From positions 4,514,196 through 4,578,195 of the forward strand of contig NC_066851.1 of NCBI RefSeq assembly GCF_001640805.2: DNA of 64,000 nucleotides. Reading direction: 5' to 3'. The notes beneath the pieces were generated by a model. The model saw nothing but the letters and a program-made list of their open reading frames with translations. It searched no databases and was not told the origin of the DNA. The DNA is from Lates calcarifer. Lineage: Eukaryota > Chordata > Actinopteri > Centropomidae. This document shows, piece by piece, positions 36,363 through 48,320 of this stretch; the stretch's first letter is position 1; each line of letters starts with the position of its first letter. The position numbers and the translations under genes were made by a program.

Positions 36363-37620
36363 TGAGGAGAAAATAATTAAGTACCATATTATGTTCATAT
36401 ATCAGTGTTCAGCTGATGGAGTCCATTAAATAGAAAAATTTGCAAAGCATACTACTCCATTCAACCAGAATTGGTATCTAATAGGACTTCCCACTCAAAG
36501 CAAAATAATCTTAGCTGAATGGTCCATTAATTAGCTTCAATTTATGAGCTTTTAACTACATCTTGTGGTCGTCATACAGTGAATCATCCTAGCTATGGTG
36601 TCATCACATGACTTGAGTGAGAAATTCTGGTCACATGATTAAGCAGTTAAGGAATCTTGAACCGAGAACAGTTACAGCTTTGATTGGGAAAAGGTCAAAG
36701 TCATAAACCAGGAGTCGCTGGACAGCAGCAAAGGATCAAGGAGAAAATTCACATCTCAGATGTAAAATCCCAGTCTCAACCATCCCAGCATGTAAACAAA
36801 TAGAAAACATGTTTTTGCTGAAGGAGCATTAATGTACCTGAGGAAGGAGACCAGGTTACGCCTCTAATGCATCAAATCATTCAACACAGCAAACCTGTGA
36901 ATGACAGAGCAAGGTCTGCATTCTCACTCTGAGCTTATCTGAAGCAAAGAAAAAGGAGAGACGTTAATTTAATGATTCAAGCTGTTTAATGTTGAATATC
37001 TGCCTCAAGCTTCAGCCACAGCAATAAAACATGTGGAGGTAACAAACATAGTTTCGCTGCCAATTCATAATTAATTTGGGAAAACACACCTGTTGCTGAG
37101 TTCCATAAAATACCAATAATGGAGCTGCCACATCCTGCACTAAATCCTGTTTACCAAGCTGAATTTGTTTATATGACTGGCTGAAATGGCTGCTGAATAT
37201 AAATATGCCATTTCACCTTCACTTGGAATAAGTTCTTTAGATTTTTTATGTGAGAAATATTACCTGATGCACAGGTTTGTCATGTAATACTCATTCCCTC
37301 ACATTTTTCTTGTGTGATAGTGCTCTCACTCTTAACATTTAACAATTCGAAACTGCCACATTTCAACAGAAAACATCGGGAAGTTTTGAAATGAAAAGTC
37401 AGCAAAAGCTTTTTGTGTTTGGTTGTTCTAATGAACAGGAGTTGTTTCTCAGGCTTTATCTACCTTCATCAATGGAACCAGTTTAGATATTGTTGTTTGT
37501 CAGCAGAAGGTTTTAAAAAAAAGCATCAGTAGGTATTCATTCATCCATTCATTCAATTTCATGGAAAAGTTAATGACAAGGCAAGAAATTACAAAGAGCA
37601 TAATAAAGATATGCTTTGTT
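36363..37620. other. Nothing recognised
   Basis: AT-rich sequence, no gene or known repeat. Confidence 0.5.
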
Positions 37621-37648
37621 GTGTGTGTGGTGTGTGTGTGTGTGTGTA
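37621..37648. repeat. (GT)n microsatellite
   Basis: Four GT units, one extra G, then nine to ten GT/TG units. Confidence 0.95.
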
Positions 37649-37719
37649 CTTAATAGTTCAAAACCCTATTAGAGTAGTTTGGAGCTTTTAAAGGTGCAGT
37701 TTGACATTATGAGAGACTT

Positions 37720-37730
37720 AAAAAAAACAC

Positions 37731-37763
<33 letters not shown>
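37720..37763. repeat. A-rich simple repeat (AAAC)n
   Basis: A runs separated by single C residues; possibly the poly-A tail of an old retroelement. Confidence 0.9.
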
Positions 37764-37794
37764 CAATTCAAACAAAACCACAATTTGCTGGCTT

Positions 37795-38000
37795 TACATT
37801 TACAGTTGTTAATGGGTTTAGATACACGCTCATTAGTGAGCTTTAGATGTGTGTATTTCTGACTTTGAGAGAGCTAGCTAGCTTTTCTCTGTTTCAGTCT
37901 TTATGCTATGTTACGCTACTTGCTCTGCTAGAGCTTAATAGTGCATGGTGTCAGATATACTGCAAGACTGTTTATTCTACTTATTTCTCAAGAAATTATG
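37795..38000 (+). repeat. Dispersed repeat family C, copy 2 (diverged)
   Basis: CGCTCATTAGTGAGCTTTAG, AGAGCTAGCTAGCTTTTCTC, TGTTTCAGTCTTTATGCTAT and GTTACGCTAC follow the same order as the family C copy at 19205-19500, more diverged. Confidence 0.6.
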
Positions 38001-38871
38001 AGCAGTGTTCTGCTTAGTTCATCATGTTATCTAGCTATACTCTTAGCTTTCTTTTGGCCCCAGGCTCAAGTGTTTTTTTTTTTTTTACTTGCAGTATGCA
38101 ATGTGGGACGTCCCCACCCACAGTCCAGGGATAACTAATTCCCATTCCCCATTAATGTTGTCCAGTGAAATGTTCTGTGTAAATGTCAAGCCTCAAGTTA
38201 AATACAACTAGCAACATAAAGCTAGCCATATAGCCAGGGTCAAGTTACGAGCTACGTGTGAAAAGCTCTACTGACCCCATTACCTTTGGCACTCTCTTCT
38301 TTGTGCAGTGTACTCACACCAGTTGAGCTACAGGATTAGTAAGAATAATTTTGCCCATATGCTGCACAGAGCCTATTATGCTGACAGAGCACAGCAATTC
38401 AAATGACATACAGTGTGGTATTAAAAGATAATGACCATTGGGTTAGCATTAGCAACAGAAGAATCAGGATTGTAAGAAGGCATTAGTGTGTGCATTATGT
38501 GGTACTAACCACTTAAATTAATTTAGTCACATAACACACACATTTATACCTCAATATTATTCTATAATCCTCAGAGGATTAATTGTTTAGCTCTTTGTTG
38601 TCTGCAGGTAGATGCTATGCATTCATTTACAATGGAATAATATCCATGTTAATGTATAATGGTGAAATCATGGTGCTGAAGAATTTGTCCAGTTAAATTT
38701 GACAGGAGAAATTCTCATGTTTTTCTATAAGTAGACTTATTTTGCATTGCAGTGTTTACAGATGGGTTTATTTACATATTTTTAAGCAGAAAAACTAAAA
38801 CAGCAAATACAATCACATGTAACATGTTACTGTAAGTGTCTAAGTATTATTTCTGAATAGCACATGTACAG
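38001..38871. other. Nothing recognised
   Basis: AT-rich spacer with a T13-14 run near 38073. Confidence 0.5.
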
Positions 38872-38992
38872 CAACCCCACTGTCAACCTGCCTTCTGTGC
38901 AGAGCATGCTGGGATAGCCCCCCATGATCCTGGATGCCAATTAGCAGGTAGTGAAAATAAACAAATGATTGGTATGAATGAAAATGTTGTGA
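38872..38992 (-). repeat. Teleost 'GGGGGGCTGGAGCC' repeat, copy 3 (partial)
   Basis: AGCATGCTGGGATAGCCCCC, CATGATCCTGGATGCC and GGTATGAATG are the inverse of the 5' part of the family seen at 7300-7556. Confidence 0.65.
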
Positions 38993-39124
38993 ATGAATGT
39001 CAAACACAGTTTGCATGTACACTGTATGAACCTATAGGCCACACTATCATGGATGGATTACACAGTAGACCCCTGGACACAGACATGTAAAAGCCCCCCA
39101 CCCCTCCTACATAGGAGCAAGATC

Positions 39125-39420
39125 CCCTAGATGCAGAGGCACACAAAATGACTACAAACAAGGCGACCACTTGTGTCCCTGCTGTTCTTTTGCATCCCTG
39201 CATCTAGCCATTTAGCATCACTCTGTGGTTCTTTTGTGTCTCTTTGTAGTCGTTTTATGTTCTCTGTATCCATTTTCCATCTAACTGTGATCACTTTGCA
39301 TTACCTTGTGGTCATTTTACATCTCTGTGGTCAAATTTGCATCATTCTGTACTGGTACTTCCTTTTTCAGTGAAGTTCTTTTGTACCTCTGTGTAGTTAT
39401 TTTGCATCTCTCTGAAGCTG
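39125..39420. repeat. Diverged minisatellite with inversion
   Basis: About a dozen degenerate copies of a 22-26 bp unit built on CTCTTTGTAGTCGTTTTRTG / CATCTCTGTGGTCATTTTGC. The first stretch (39128-39156, GAGGCACACAAAATGACTAC) is in the opposite orientation to the rest, which begins near 39205. Arrays of this TTTGYATCTCT type are frequent in fish. The 66-codon frame 39173-39373 is repeat-derived. Confidence 0.75.
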
Positions 39421-39964
39421 ACTAGTTGGGACTAGTAGTTCAACCACAAGGCCCACGAGACCTGTTCAATAATCAATCCTTGTACACACTTTATGAACAC
39501 AAAAAAAAGACTGACATTGCTCCAAACGTCCAGTTGACTGAATTGATTTTATAATTCTTTGGATCAAGAAATACAGATGCCCAAGGAGACTTTTGATGAA
39601 GAGGTTGTGATGGGTCAGCAATTTTGGACTGACACAGACCTGTGGCAATCTTACCACAATCTATAAATGAGCACTGTTTTTCTTTCTCTTAATTTGTATT
39701 CATTTAGGGAGTCAGAGGATGTGGTCCAAAAGTGTGGTGAATCAAAAAATAAAAGAGCATTACAGCTGTATTAATCCTCATGGATAATACAGATTTAGTT
39801 GGGAATAAAACTATATTTACAATAAAGTTAAATGATCTTCAGCTGCTTATAGTCAGGTTGAAGGAGACACATCCTAACAGAGATGTACACAGGAAACCTT
39901 TTCACAACAGAAACATCCACTGAGCAGCATATTCTGCATTATACTGTATACACAGTGGATATAC
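39421..39964. other. Nothing recognised
   Basis: AT-rich spacer. Confidence 0.5.
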
Positions 39965-40172
39965 CTTCTGATCTGTTTGCACTCCTCTGGATTTGCATAG
40001 TCATGACAAGTTTGTTCACAATATGATACAGATGCATCAGGAGCCTCTCCCTCTGCCACATGCAGCTCACCCCTGAGGATAGTGGCATCTAATTTTTTTC
40101 CCCTGTGTGGTCTCTCCCCATGAATCTCTTGTCTCCTCCCATGTGTATAACACAATTCAAACTGTAGTTTGT
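39965..40172 (-). other. Candidate internal exon, unidentified
   Basis: On the minus strand a strong acceptor (GTTGTTTTTTTTTTTCTAG) ends at 40173 and a good donor (CAGAAG|GTATAT) lies at 39964. The 208-bp segment between is fully open in one frame. The peptide contains GRRQEIHGERPHRGKKLD, then ATILRGELHVAEGEAPDAS and VSYCEQTCHDYANPEECKQI, hydrophilic with four Cys. I do not recognise the family and found no adjoining exons. The acceptor tract is also an A-run on the plus strand, which lowers its weight. Confidence 0.25.
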
Positions 40173-41130
40173 CTAGAAAAAAAAAAACAACCAACTCCAC
40201 CACCACATACTCTATGCAGTTTTGTCATCAAGAGCAGGCATACACCCACAGGCTGTGTCCTCAGCCCTGCTGATTTTGCTGAAGATCATCATCAACAGGA
40301 GAAATGTCCTCTTATGTGTACAATTCCTCTAATATCCACAGGATTTTCTCCTGTGGTCTTCTCAGTTCAGTTTTACAGGAGTGATCTCTGTTGAGAGACT
40401 GTGCTGATTTGTGACTGTGGCATAAGGACAGATTACCAGTTTGCTGTTGATCATAATTTAAACACAGAGTCGTTGATTTCAGGACGTCTGCAGTCTGCTG
40501 TGCTCTGTCATTGTCATGGACAATGTACAGTGTGTGATGGGTCACTGGCTTCTCAGCCTGTCAGACGGAAAGAGCGTGGGATAGATATGCTGGCATCTCC
40601 CCAAGTCTTTCACTTGGGGAAACACTCCATCATACAGAGAGAACAGAATAAATGGACTCCACCAGCTTGGGTGGGTGGGGGTGGGGGGATTTATTACAAC
40701 AATTTGGGTCAGAGAGTTGAACGACTTCAAAAAACCGATTGTGAAATAGGAATCTGTAGCTGGCAGTGGGTGTTTGCCAATTCTGGGACTTGCAGGTGCC
40801 GAAATAATATTACAATATTCAACAGATCTAAAGTAATAATTTTAATGCACACGCACATTCAATGCAGCCTGAAAGTGACACTTACAATTAAAATGTTCTT
40901 AATAGTGAACTCATGTTCTCATGCTGCAGATTTAGCTAATATTTCAGCTTCCTGTCATTGAGGGGATTATACTACAAAAGCAGGAAATGGCCCCAGAAGG
41001 TAAATGCTTTTGATCTGTTATTTGGACAAAACCTTCAGTGAATCGAGTGACAGCACAAAGGAATCAGACTCAACCAGTTGAATAAATTGACAAATCTGTA
41101 TGACTATAATAGTGGAGTTATATTTGCATT
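40173..41130. other. Contains a 186-codon unassigned frame and a G-quadruplex motif
   Basis: The frame at 40401-40961 (+) is the longest in the window. It has no recognisable domain and crosses a G-rich low-complexity tract (40669-40688), so I treat it as accidental. No repeat recognised. Confidence 0.4.
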
Positions 41131-41167
41131 AATTAAAAAAAAAAAAAAAGAAAAGAAAAAAAGAAAA
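41131..41167. repeat. A-rich tract
   Basis: Long A runs interrupted by single G residues. Confidence 0.9.
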
Positions 41168-42290
41168 TAACTAATCTGAGAGGGAGTCAGCCGGGGAAGC
41201 TTTTCAGTAACATCCTCTGTGTGATTTTGTTTCAGAACTGCTTGATCTCTACAGTGTGAGCATGAAAGGGCTATGTCTTGACCACTGGAAAAAAGATGGA
41301 CAGTAATTCAGTGACTGACTGCTCCTATTGCAATCTGATCATGTGAACTATTTTTTTACAGCTAAAACTTTTGCCTCTGTATTTGTCATATTTCCCTTTT
41401 ACACACTACACACTAACAGAATGTTGCAAAAACAACGATAATAAAGTTACAAAGTGCCAACCAACTCTACAATTGAATCTGAACCCTCTCTGGCTCTGGT
41501 CCACCTCTGTTAGCAGAACTGGCAAACAGTTTGACTGCAGCAGCCGTTGATGAATGGTTCAAATTATCCCACACATCAGAATATGTTCTCTTCTGTTTTT
41601 TTAGACACAGTAATTATAACAAATGAAGTCCGGACAGAGTCAGATTCTTTGCTATTCTTCCACATGTGGAGAACAATTAATTCGTAGTGAAGGGTCCAAT
41701 TCGAAGACAAACGACTCGACTTTACTTTCCTGTACACATAACGCTAATCTTTGCCAAAGAATTAATGTGATGCAAAGAGCTGCTGACTGCAGGATATTTA
41801 TCTCTGCAGCACAATGTTGAACATAATTTGATTTTGCTCTGTACTTCATGCTATTGTTTCTAATAAAATGATCTTATCTGACAGCAAACAAACAGTGCCA
41901 TGCGGGAAAAATATCCATATTACACTAATCTAAGTCATTTACTCTTTGTCAATGTAGATCATGAAAATCTGGTTATACGCAAATAACGTCAGTTATCTGT
42001 CATGTTACTGGGGAAGTAAACTCCAGTGTAATTAATATTGATCTAAAAATCCACACGCTATAGGATTTTAACATTCAATTACATAAGATGAAGGCAGAGT
42101 TGATTAACAACTCAACATGTAGAGACCTAATAATACGCTAGTCTACAATATGTTCCTGTTTTGCACAAAACAGCCATTACTGAAAAATGTTAAACAGAAA
42201 TGGGTTATAGAAAATCGAGAGTACACAGATTATGCAGTTTGTTCACTCATGAATCAGTGAGTATTTACAGTATTTGTACCACATAATGAA
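41168..42290. other. Nothing recognised
   Basis: AT-rich. Overlapping antiparallel 65-codon frames at 41623-41849 cancel each other as evidence. Confidence 0.5.
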
Positions 42291-42313
42291 ATAATAATAA
42301 TAATAATAATAAA
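42291..42313. repeat. (TAA)7 microsatellite
   Basis: Seven TAA units. Confidence 0.95.
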
Positions 42314-42771
42314 AATGGTTTCTGACACTGTAGAGAAAGCTCACTGTACAGAAAGTAAAAAAAAAAAGCTAAGTCTGACAATGTAGACCAGAGCCTGAGC
42401 CTGACAAGTCTGGGGACAACCTTGATAAAAAACAAACATTTTTGCCCAAATAGTGGTAAGGCTTTGAGAACAGCAAAAAAGTTTCCTCTATTTTATTTAT
42501 TTTTTTTTGTAACACAATTAAGTTTTCTGTGAAATGAGCATTACAACATCACTTTAGCCACTTTAAGGCAGCAGACACAAGTTATGAGCATATCATCACC
42601 TTTTAAGTTGATATAATTGATTTATTACCATGCAGATGCTGATTTACATATCCAGCTGACAGTGAGCAGCATTATCATTCATTTTGAGTCTTTCTTCCTG
42701 GCCACCTGATAAATGTAATGTTTTTTTTAGTTCTGTTCTTTGTATCTACCAACATATGAGGGATTTATAGT
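42314..42771. other. Nothing recognised
   Basis: AT-rich spacer with short homopolymers. Confidence 0.5.
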
Positions 42772-43265
42772 GGCAAGAGCAAGTATGTGAATCTTACCCG
42801 GTTTTCTGCATTAATTGGTCTGAGATTTGATTTCACAAACACAACGTGCTTGAGCTAATAACACACAGAGAATTATGATCTAATTTCTTTATTGAACACA
42901 CCCATTAAACATTCACAGTGCTGATGGAATAATCCTTAGATTTAATTGATCATTCCTCCTTTGGCGGCAGCAACCTCAAACAAATGCCTCCAGTAGCTGT
43001 GGATGTTCAGTGTTCGGGAGGAAGCTTGGATCATTCTTCCCACAGAACTTCTTCAGCTCAGACATATTCTTACTCAAAAGAATAAAGGCAGATTTTTATT
43101 GTTTGAAGTCATTCGATGAGTAGATTTACTTTGATGTTTAGGGTCATTATCCTGGATGATTCAGCTATAGCTCCATAGCTGAATCATCCAAATGAGCTTC
43201 ATCTGGCGGACAGCCACCCCAGCATCATCCTGCAAAATACCTTGATAAACTTGATGATAGCGAAA
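42772..43265 (-). mobile_element. Tc1-like transposon fragment with antisense transposase
   Basis: 42772-42935 reproduces a Tc1 terminal and subterminal region (AGCAAGTATGTGAATC, TTTTCTGCATTAATTGGTCT, TAATTTCTTTATTGAACACA, AACATTCACAGTGCTG). 42950-43265 is transposase in reverse: CATTCCTCCTTTGGCGGCAG is the antisense of the C-terminal AAKGG-type motif. TTTGATGTTTAGGGTCATTA marks the antisense of the conserved N-D-P-K-H region, and ATCCTGCAAAATACCTTGAT the upstream catalytic-domain part. Large internal deletions, no intact frame. A 16-bp perfect hairpin interrupts it at 43153-43190. Confidence 0.85.
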
Positions 43266-43654
43266 CAGTCTTGTTGGCATGCTATGTACAGGTTGCAGCT
43301 CGGCATGTAGCCAAGGGCAGTGAGTGTGTACTATCTGTATCAGTCAGATTGCATCAAATCAAGTAAAGTATATGGGCTTGTGACTTGTAGTACTGAACTG
43401 TCTCAACAACGAGCGCATACACCTACAGTAGGCCCTGAGGGAGAAACATGTCAGTCAACCACACTGCTTGCAAGCAAACTAAACAGTACTGAGTGAGTTT
43501 GCAACACTGAGACTGTAATGCTTTTATTTGTATGCAGTTACTCTGTTAACAAATAAAAAGGTAAAAACTTGGTCAGTGTCAGACCTTAGAGAACAGAAAT
43601 ATTGCTATTTCCTGGAGGCAGGTTCTTTGGAAACTGCAAAAATACCTTGAAGAA
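43266..43654. other. Nothing recognised
   Basis: No supportable feature. Confidence 0.5.
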
Positions 43655-44035
43655 AAGTTTGTTCACTGTATCTGGCCCTTTACCTGCTAAATGCTCCACT
43701 ATGTTCATCATGTATTTGCTCACTGTGTCTGTCTGCTGTTTTGTGCTGAGCACGTAGTGTACAGCGTGTCTGTGCAGCTTTTTCACTGAAAACAGCTGCC
43801 TGCTCTGGCGGAAAATTACACCATAAGAGTATTGAGAGTGAGCCAAAACAGTCAAGTTGTGGGTTGGACACTACACACAATGAAATTCACAATAAACCTT
43901 TGTAAAGCTGGGAGCTGCTTAAGGTGATGATTCTCTGTAGGTTCATCACTGTGAGGACCCATTTTACACATTATCACATTATCTTCACATTGTCATTTGA
44001 TACATTGTTATAAAATATTGATCATAGTCACTTTA
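43655..44035 (-). repeat. Dispersed repeat family A, copy 2
   Basis: TACCTGCTAAATGCTCCACT, GTCTGTCTGCTGTTTTGTGC, AACAGCTGCCTGCTCTGGCG, GTTCATCACTGTGAGGACCC and CACATTGTCATTTGATACAT follow the family A consensus order, opposite to the 4000-4335 copy and extending further to one side. Confidence 0.75.
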
Positions 44036-46986
44036 AATCCTATTACTTGAATGTAGCACAGACATTAGGACTTGCAGTGAAATGAGAACATGAAGGTGTG
44101 CAGCTGCTGGCACCAGTGCGCACGTAGCCTTCAGTCAGAAGTTCAACTGTTAACATGGTCAAAAACTCAAACAGCCTCAATCTCTGTGGATCCTTTGACT
44201 GTGACTAGATTCAACAAAGTAGGCCAAAACTATTACATCTTTCAATGGTCTTCTTGTCCATTGACAAGACTTTCCAAAAAGGCAAGACTGATATCTAAGT
44301 GGCTCACACCTCTAAGATGGAATCAATCACACAGTCTTGTTCCTTTTGTGGTATAAAGACTTTACTGAATAATGGGCGACCTTTCTTATTTTATATTTCA
44401 GTATGTCACTGCATTTACTTTGACAGTTTGGTCAGCAAGTCTGCCACATTTCTGCTGTTTATTCCTGATTATTTGTATTTAAAAGGCCTTCATTCTCTTA
44501 AAGTGATGACTTTAAAATTCAAAAGGAGTATTTATCAGTGGTTTATGTTGCATTGTATCACTTTGTGATACATGTGTTTCTATCCAGGTAATTATACAGT
44601 AATCATACAGTGTAATTCATGCAGCTACAGGTGAAGAGATATACAGTAGATATACAGGCTGAAGGCAAGACAGGACTCTCACCACTGAATGGGCCTACAA
44701 AGACTCCACAATGCTGATTTCATGTGCAGCCTGGATGTTATATTTACATGTCAACACTGGCTAAGCATACTTAAAGATTCATACTCAGATATACAGGTGG
44801 AGAGCAGAGCTATTACATTAAGTCAACATTAAGTTTTCTCTGAAGCATGCTTTTCATAATTTGATTGCCCCACTGTCCTTACAAAGGTAGAATAAACAAT
44901 ATTGTGGGAACAGCATGTGCAGCACATATTGCCTGGAGCTGTATCACTTGAAATTATTAAAATGTATATAGAAACACTCCAAGATAAGGGCTAAACAGAT
45001 TCACACACTTCTTATTTGGAGTTATTTTTCTTGTTAATATTCCCAGCCTCTTTTGACAGATGATAAAGAATTTATGTTGCTAATAAAGAGAAGCACTTGT
45101 GATTTGGAGGGCTTTCTCAGCACTGTGGAGGAGATTATGATGTCCTTGTTTTTCATCCAGTTGTCAGAACCTTAATGGAACATCAATCAGGACTTCACCT
45201 GGTCATTCATGCTCAGTCTGCGCTGCTGTTGCTGCTCTCTCTTCTGTCAAGTTCTCTTCATCTCATAACACCCTGTCAGAGATGGGCATGTTAAGGGTAC
45301 ATTCAAAAACGCCTTGCTCCTTTGAAGAATTTGACACTGCTTAGCTTTTACTCCTTTCATCCTTGCAGTGATCTGCAGCACATCCTAAAGAATCTTGGTA
45401 TTATTTTAATAACGTATTCTGTTCTAATTACTGACATCCGTTACATAAAATATAAAGTGTCCAGACTATTCTGTCAAAGAAAGTGCTGTGGGGCATTGCT
45501 GTATCATGTTCTAACACCACAATGGTAAAAAGAAAGAAAAATGTGTTATGGAATGACCTTTTATGTGCATGTGCTATAAGTGATTTTGTATAAACTGGAG
45601 TGTTTTTTTTTTTCTCAGTGTTCCAGATATGTAGCCTGCAACATACATTTTGTGATAACTCTTACTGAGGGAAACTTGTACTTCTGAAGATGTGTTCAAA
45701 CAGAAATTATCAAATTTTCACCTTGAGTAATTTGTGTGAATTTGACCACTTGTGCAGTCTGTGTTGATTTGCCCCAGGCAGTGAATAACTTGTTTTCCAC
45801 TAGCTTCTGTAGCTCTGTGCATTCTCTTATTCATCAGTGTCTTTGAAAAAATGAAGCATCTTCCTGGAGTTTATTAACTGGCATCAGCTATAGCACTTAC
45901 TATTAGAAACTGAGACCCTCAGATTTAAAAGTTAAATGATTACTTTGTGAACACAAGAAACTACACCTTGTAAGAAAATTTACAAGCCTCACACACCATA
46001 CTGTGACTCTTATAATGTAATTACCAGTGACAATAGGATTTTGAGTGAGGTGTGCTTACTTATGAAACAGAGTAATGAAACCCGGGAACATTCAAGACTG
46101 TACAGATTTTTAGCTTTGTTAACTGCAAACTAGCTAAAATGGACCTGCCTTGTATGGCAGCTCAGCCTCTGTCTGAACTTGAAACTTGCCAGAAACTACA
46201 GTTCAAAACATTTTCTTCTTCTTCATCCCAGTTTGTGATGTTAACTACAATGTTTAGTTAGTTTGCTAATGTTTGCCTGCCCAACCAAATTAGCAAAACA
46301 TACAAACGGCTGTCAACTCATCACTTAGCACAATGGAGTGAATGGTAACACACACAAGGAGATGCACCTAAAGAAAGCAAAAAGCACATTATGTAAGATA
46401 AAGATCTTTTTTACTCAGCACACAGATTAGTTACACACTAGCATGAAGCCAGCAGTTCTTGTAGCAGTGCAACAATCAACTGAACTGAACTAACAGTTCA
46501 GGAAAATGAAAATGTTCACTCTACAGCATCACCATATAATCAATTAGTATACATTAATATTGTTTTTCTACCTTATAAAAGTATCACCTCATGTGTGCTT
46601 CAATGACAGGTCATAGAAGTGTTTTTAACTGATGTTTGATGCTGCATTTAAGCAGAAAGTGATATCAGAGTAAAGTACATCCAAGAAGCTGTTGTAATTC
46701 ATGCTCCATCTTACCTCAGTTCCTTGTCTGTGTGCATCACTTTCTGATTCCTCACCAACACTTTTAATTGAATGTCAGTCAAAATGAGGAGGAAGTGTTC
46801 AGGGGACGTAACGGTGTGGTCGTCTGTGAGAAGTGTTCAGGGAATGAATAGAGTGTAATGTAGAGTGGGGTGGAGGTGGAAGCGGGAGTATGAGGAGTCA
46901 GGTTTTCACTCCAGCCCTCTAATCAAGGAGTGATTTACACTTGGGAGCTCAGGTTAAAGCAATTAACTTTCTGGTGAGAAATTATT
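44036..46986. other. 2.9 kb with nothing recognised
   Basis: AT-rich. Frames at 44090-44356 and 44299-44568 overlap and look accidental. No repeat identified. Confidence 0.5.
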
Positions 46987-47009
46987 AAAAAAAAAAAAAA
47001 AAAAAAAAA
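46987..47009. repeat. A23 homopolymer
   Basis: Twenty-three consecutive A. Confidence 0.96.
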
Positions 47010-47471
47010 CCTTGTAGACTGTATTGAGACACACTGCTGTAAAGACTCTGTGCACATGGAATAACAGCAGCCTTGATGTTTTATAGACCATTTCCCAAGA
47101 TATTTTGTCAGGTGAAGGAAAAGCACATGTGGGAATAAAAATATTAATACTTGCTTAATTCCATTTAGCTGCTTCAGTTTCAGGGTCCTGGTATTGTGCA
47201 TATTGACTAACTGTCACACTGTCATGACTTAGTGGGAACTTGAGTAAAACTGAGCAGTCATTACTGTTGATTTAATTAGACCGGTGCTTTTCCAAATTTG
47301 ACAAGTCAAAATTTCTGCTGTAAGAAAGGCTTTTTGCATATCACACTCTGCAGCATGCTTTTCTGGGCACTGATTTAGTTTCATTTAGTTTCCAACTTAT
47401 TTATTTAATTTGTCAATGTTTTTCTATTATTATGATGCAATTGCTTTATTATGATGTTGTCATTTGGAATC

Positions 47472-47490
47472 TTTTTTTTTTTTTTTTTTT
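47472..47490. repeat. T19 homopolymer
   Basis: Nineteen consecutive T. Confidence 0.96.
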
Positions 47491-47589
47491 GACAAACCAA
47501 CTGTGGCTAAAATTTTTAGGTGAGATTGATATGGTCACACCTGGTACTGCAAACAGCAAGATTGTTTGGGCTCGAGTCATCAGTGGTGT

Positions 47590-48320
47590 AGAAGGAAAAA
47601 TACTACAAAAAAAGTCCTGCATTAAGGTGACTACTTATGTAAAAGGACACAGGTATTATTAGCAAGATGTAGTTAAAGAAGGTAAAAGTACTCATTATGC
47701 AGCAAAAGGGCTCTTGTAACTGATAAATTATACATATACAGCTAATGTAAGTGCACAGAAGTTAGCTATAAGCAACACATGCACAAATCTGTGCCTACTT
47801 TTTATTGACTTTGAATGCAATCATGCCACCTCTAGAATTCACTTTACACTGCCTGAACAGTGAGATAATGCTATAGAGATAGCATTTTACTGTTAGCTCT
47901 TGGAGGTGAGGCTACTTGGGGTACAGTGTGGGAGTTTAAATCAGTATTTGCCAACCTTGGGGTTGGAGCCCTTTCAGAGGGCAAAGATAAATCTGGAGGG
48001 TTGTGGAATTACTAATGTGGTAGGTAAGAAGTCATAAATCACGAATTCAAACATTCATTTTTGGACTTTTCTCCTGTTTTTCTTTTTGTGAAATAATTGG
48101 AGTCTGAATAGGTTAGGAACCACTATTTTAATGTTTAACAATATATGTTGTTTTTATGTAAAATATCATTCTGTAAAATAGGTGTCTGTAGCTGTCAGAT
48201 AAATGTAGTGAAGTAAAAAGAACATTTTTCTCCTACCTGCAATATAGCAGAAGTATAAATTAGTAGAAAATGGAAATATTTAAGTACTTCACAATTGTAT
48301 TTAAGTACATTTTGTAGTTT
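47590..48320 (+). repeat. Teleost 'ACTTGAGTA' dispersed repeat, split by a MITE
   Basis: Left part: GTCCTGCATTAAGGTGACTA, GTAAAAGTACTCATTATGCA, AGCATTTTACTGTTAGCTC. Right part: GCTGTCAGATAAATGTAGTG, AAGTAAAAAGAACATTTTTC, GTAGAAAATGGAAATATTTA. These are consecutive sections of one abundant fish element. The consensus is interrupted between 47941 and 48126 by a hAT MITE. The right part corresponds to the copy at 3090-3295 (opposite strand). Confidence 0.8.
47942..48125. mobile_element. hAT-like MITE nested in an older repeat
   Basis: Begins CAGTATTTGCCAACCTTGGG and GTTGGAGCC; ends GGTTAGGAACCACTA, whose inverse TAGTGGTTCCTAACC resembles the start. The internal AGATAAATCTGGAGGG also fits a common fish hAT MITE. 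The flanks GTTTAAAT and ATTTTAAT are a plausible but decayed 8-bp duplication. About 184 bp, no coding capacity. Confidence 0.75.

Noticed and set aside
40401..40961. 186-codon plus-strand frame, the longest in the window
   Set aside because: No domain, no splice or promoter context, non-ATG start, and it crosses a poly-Gly G-run. In 64 kb of AT-rich DNA a frame of this length is uncommon but possible by chance.
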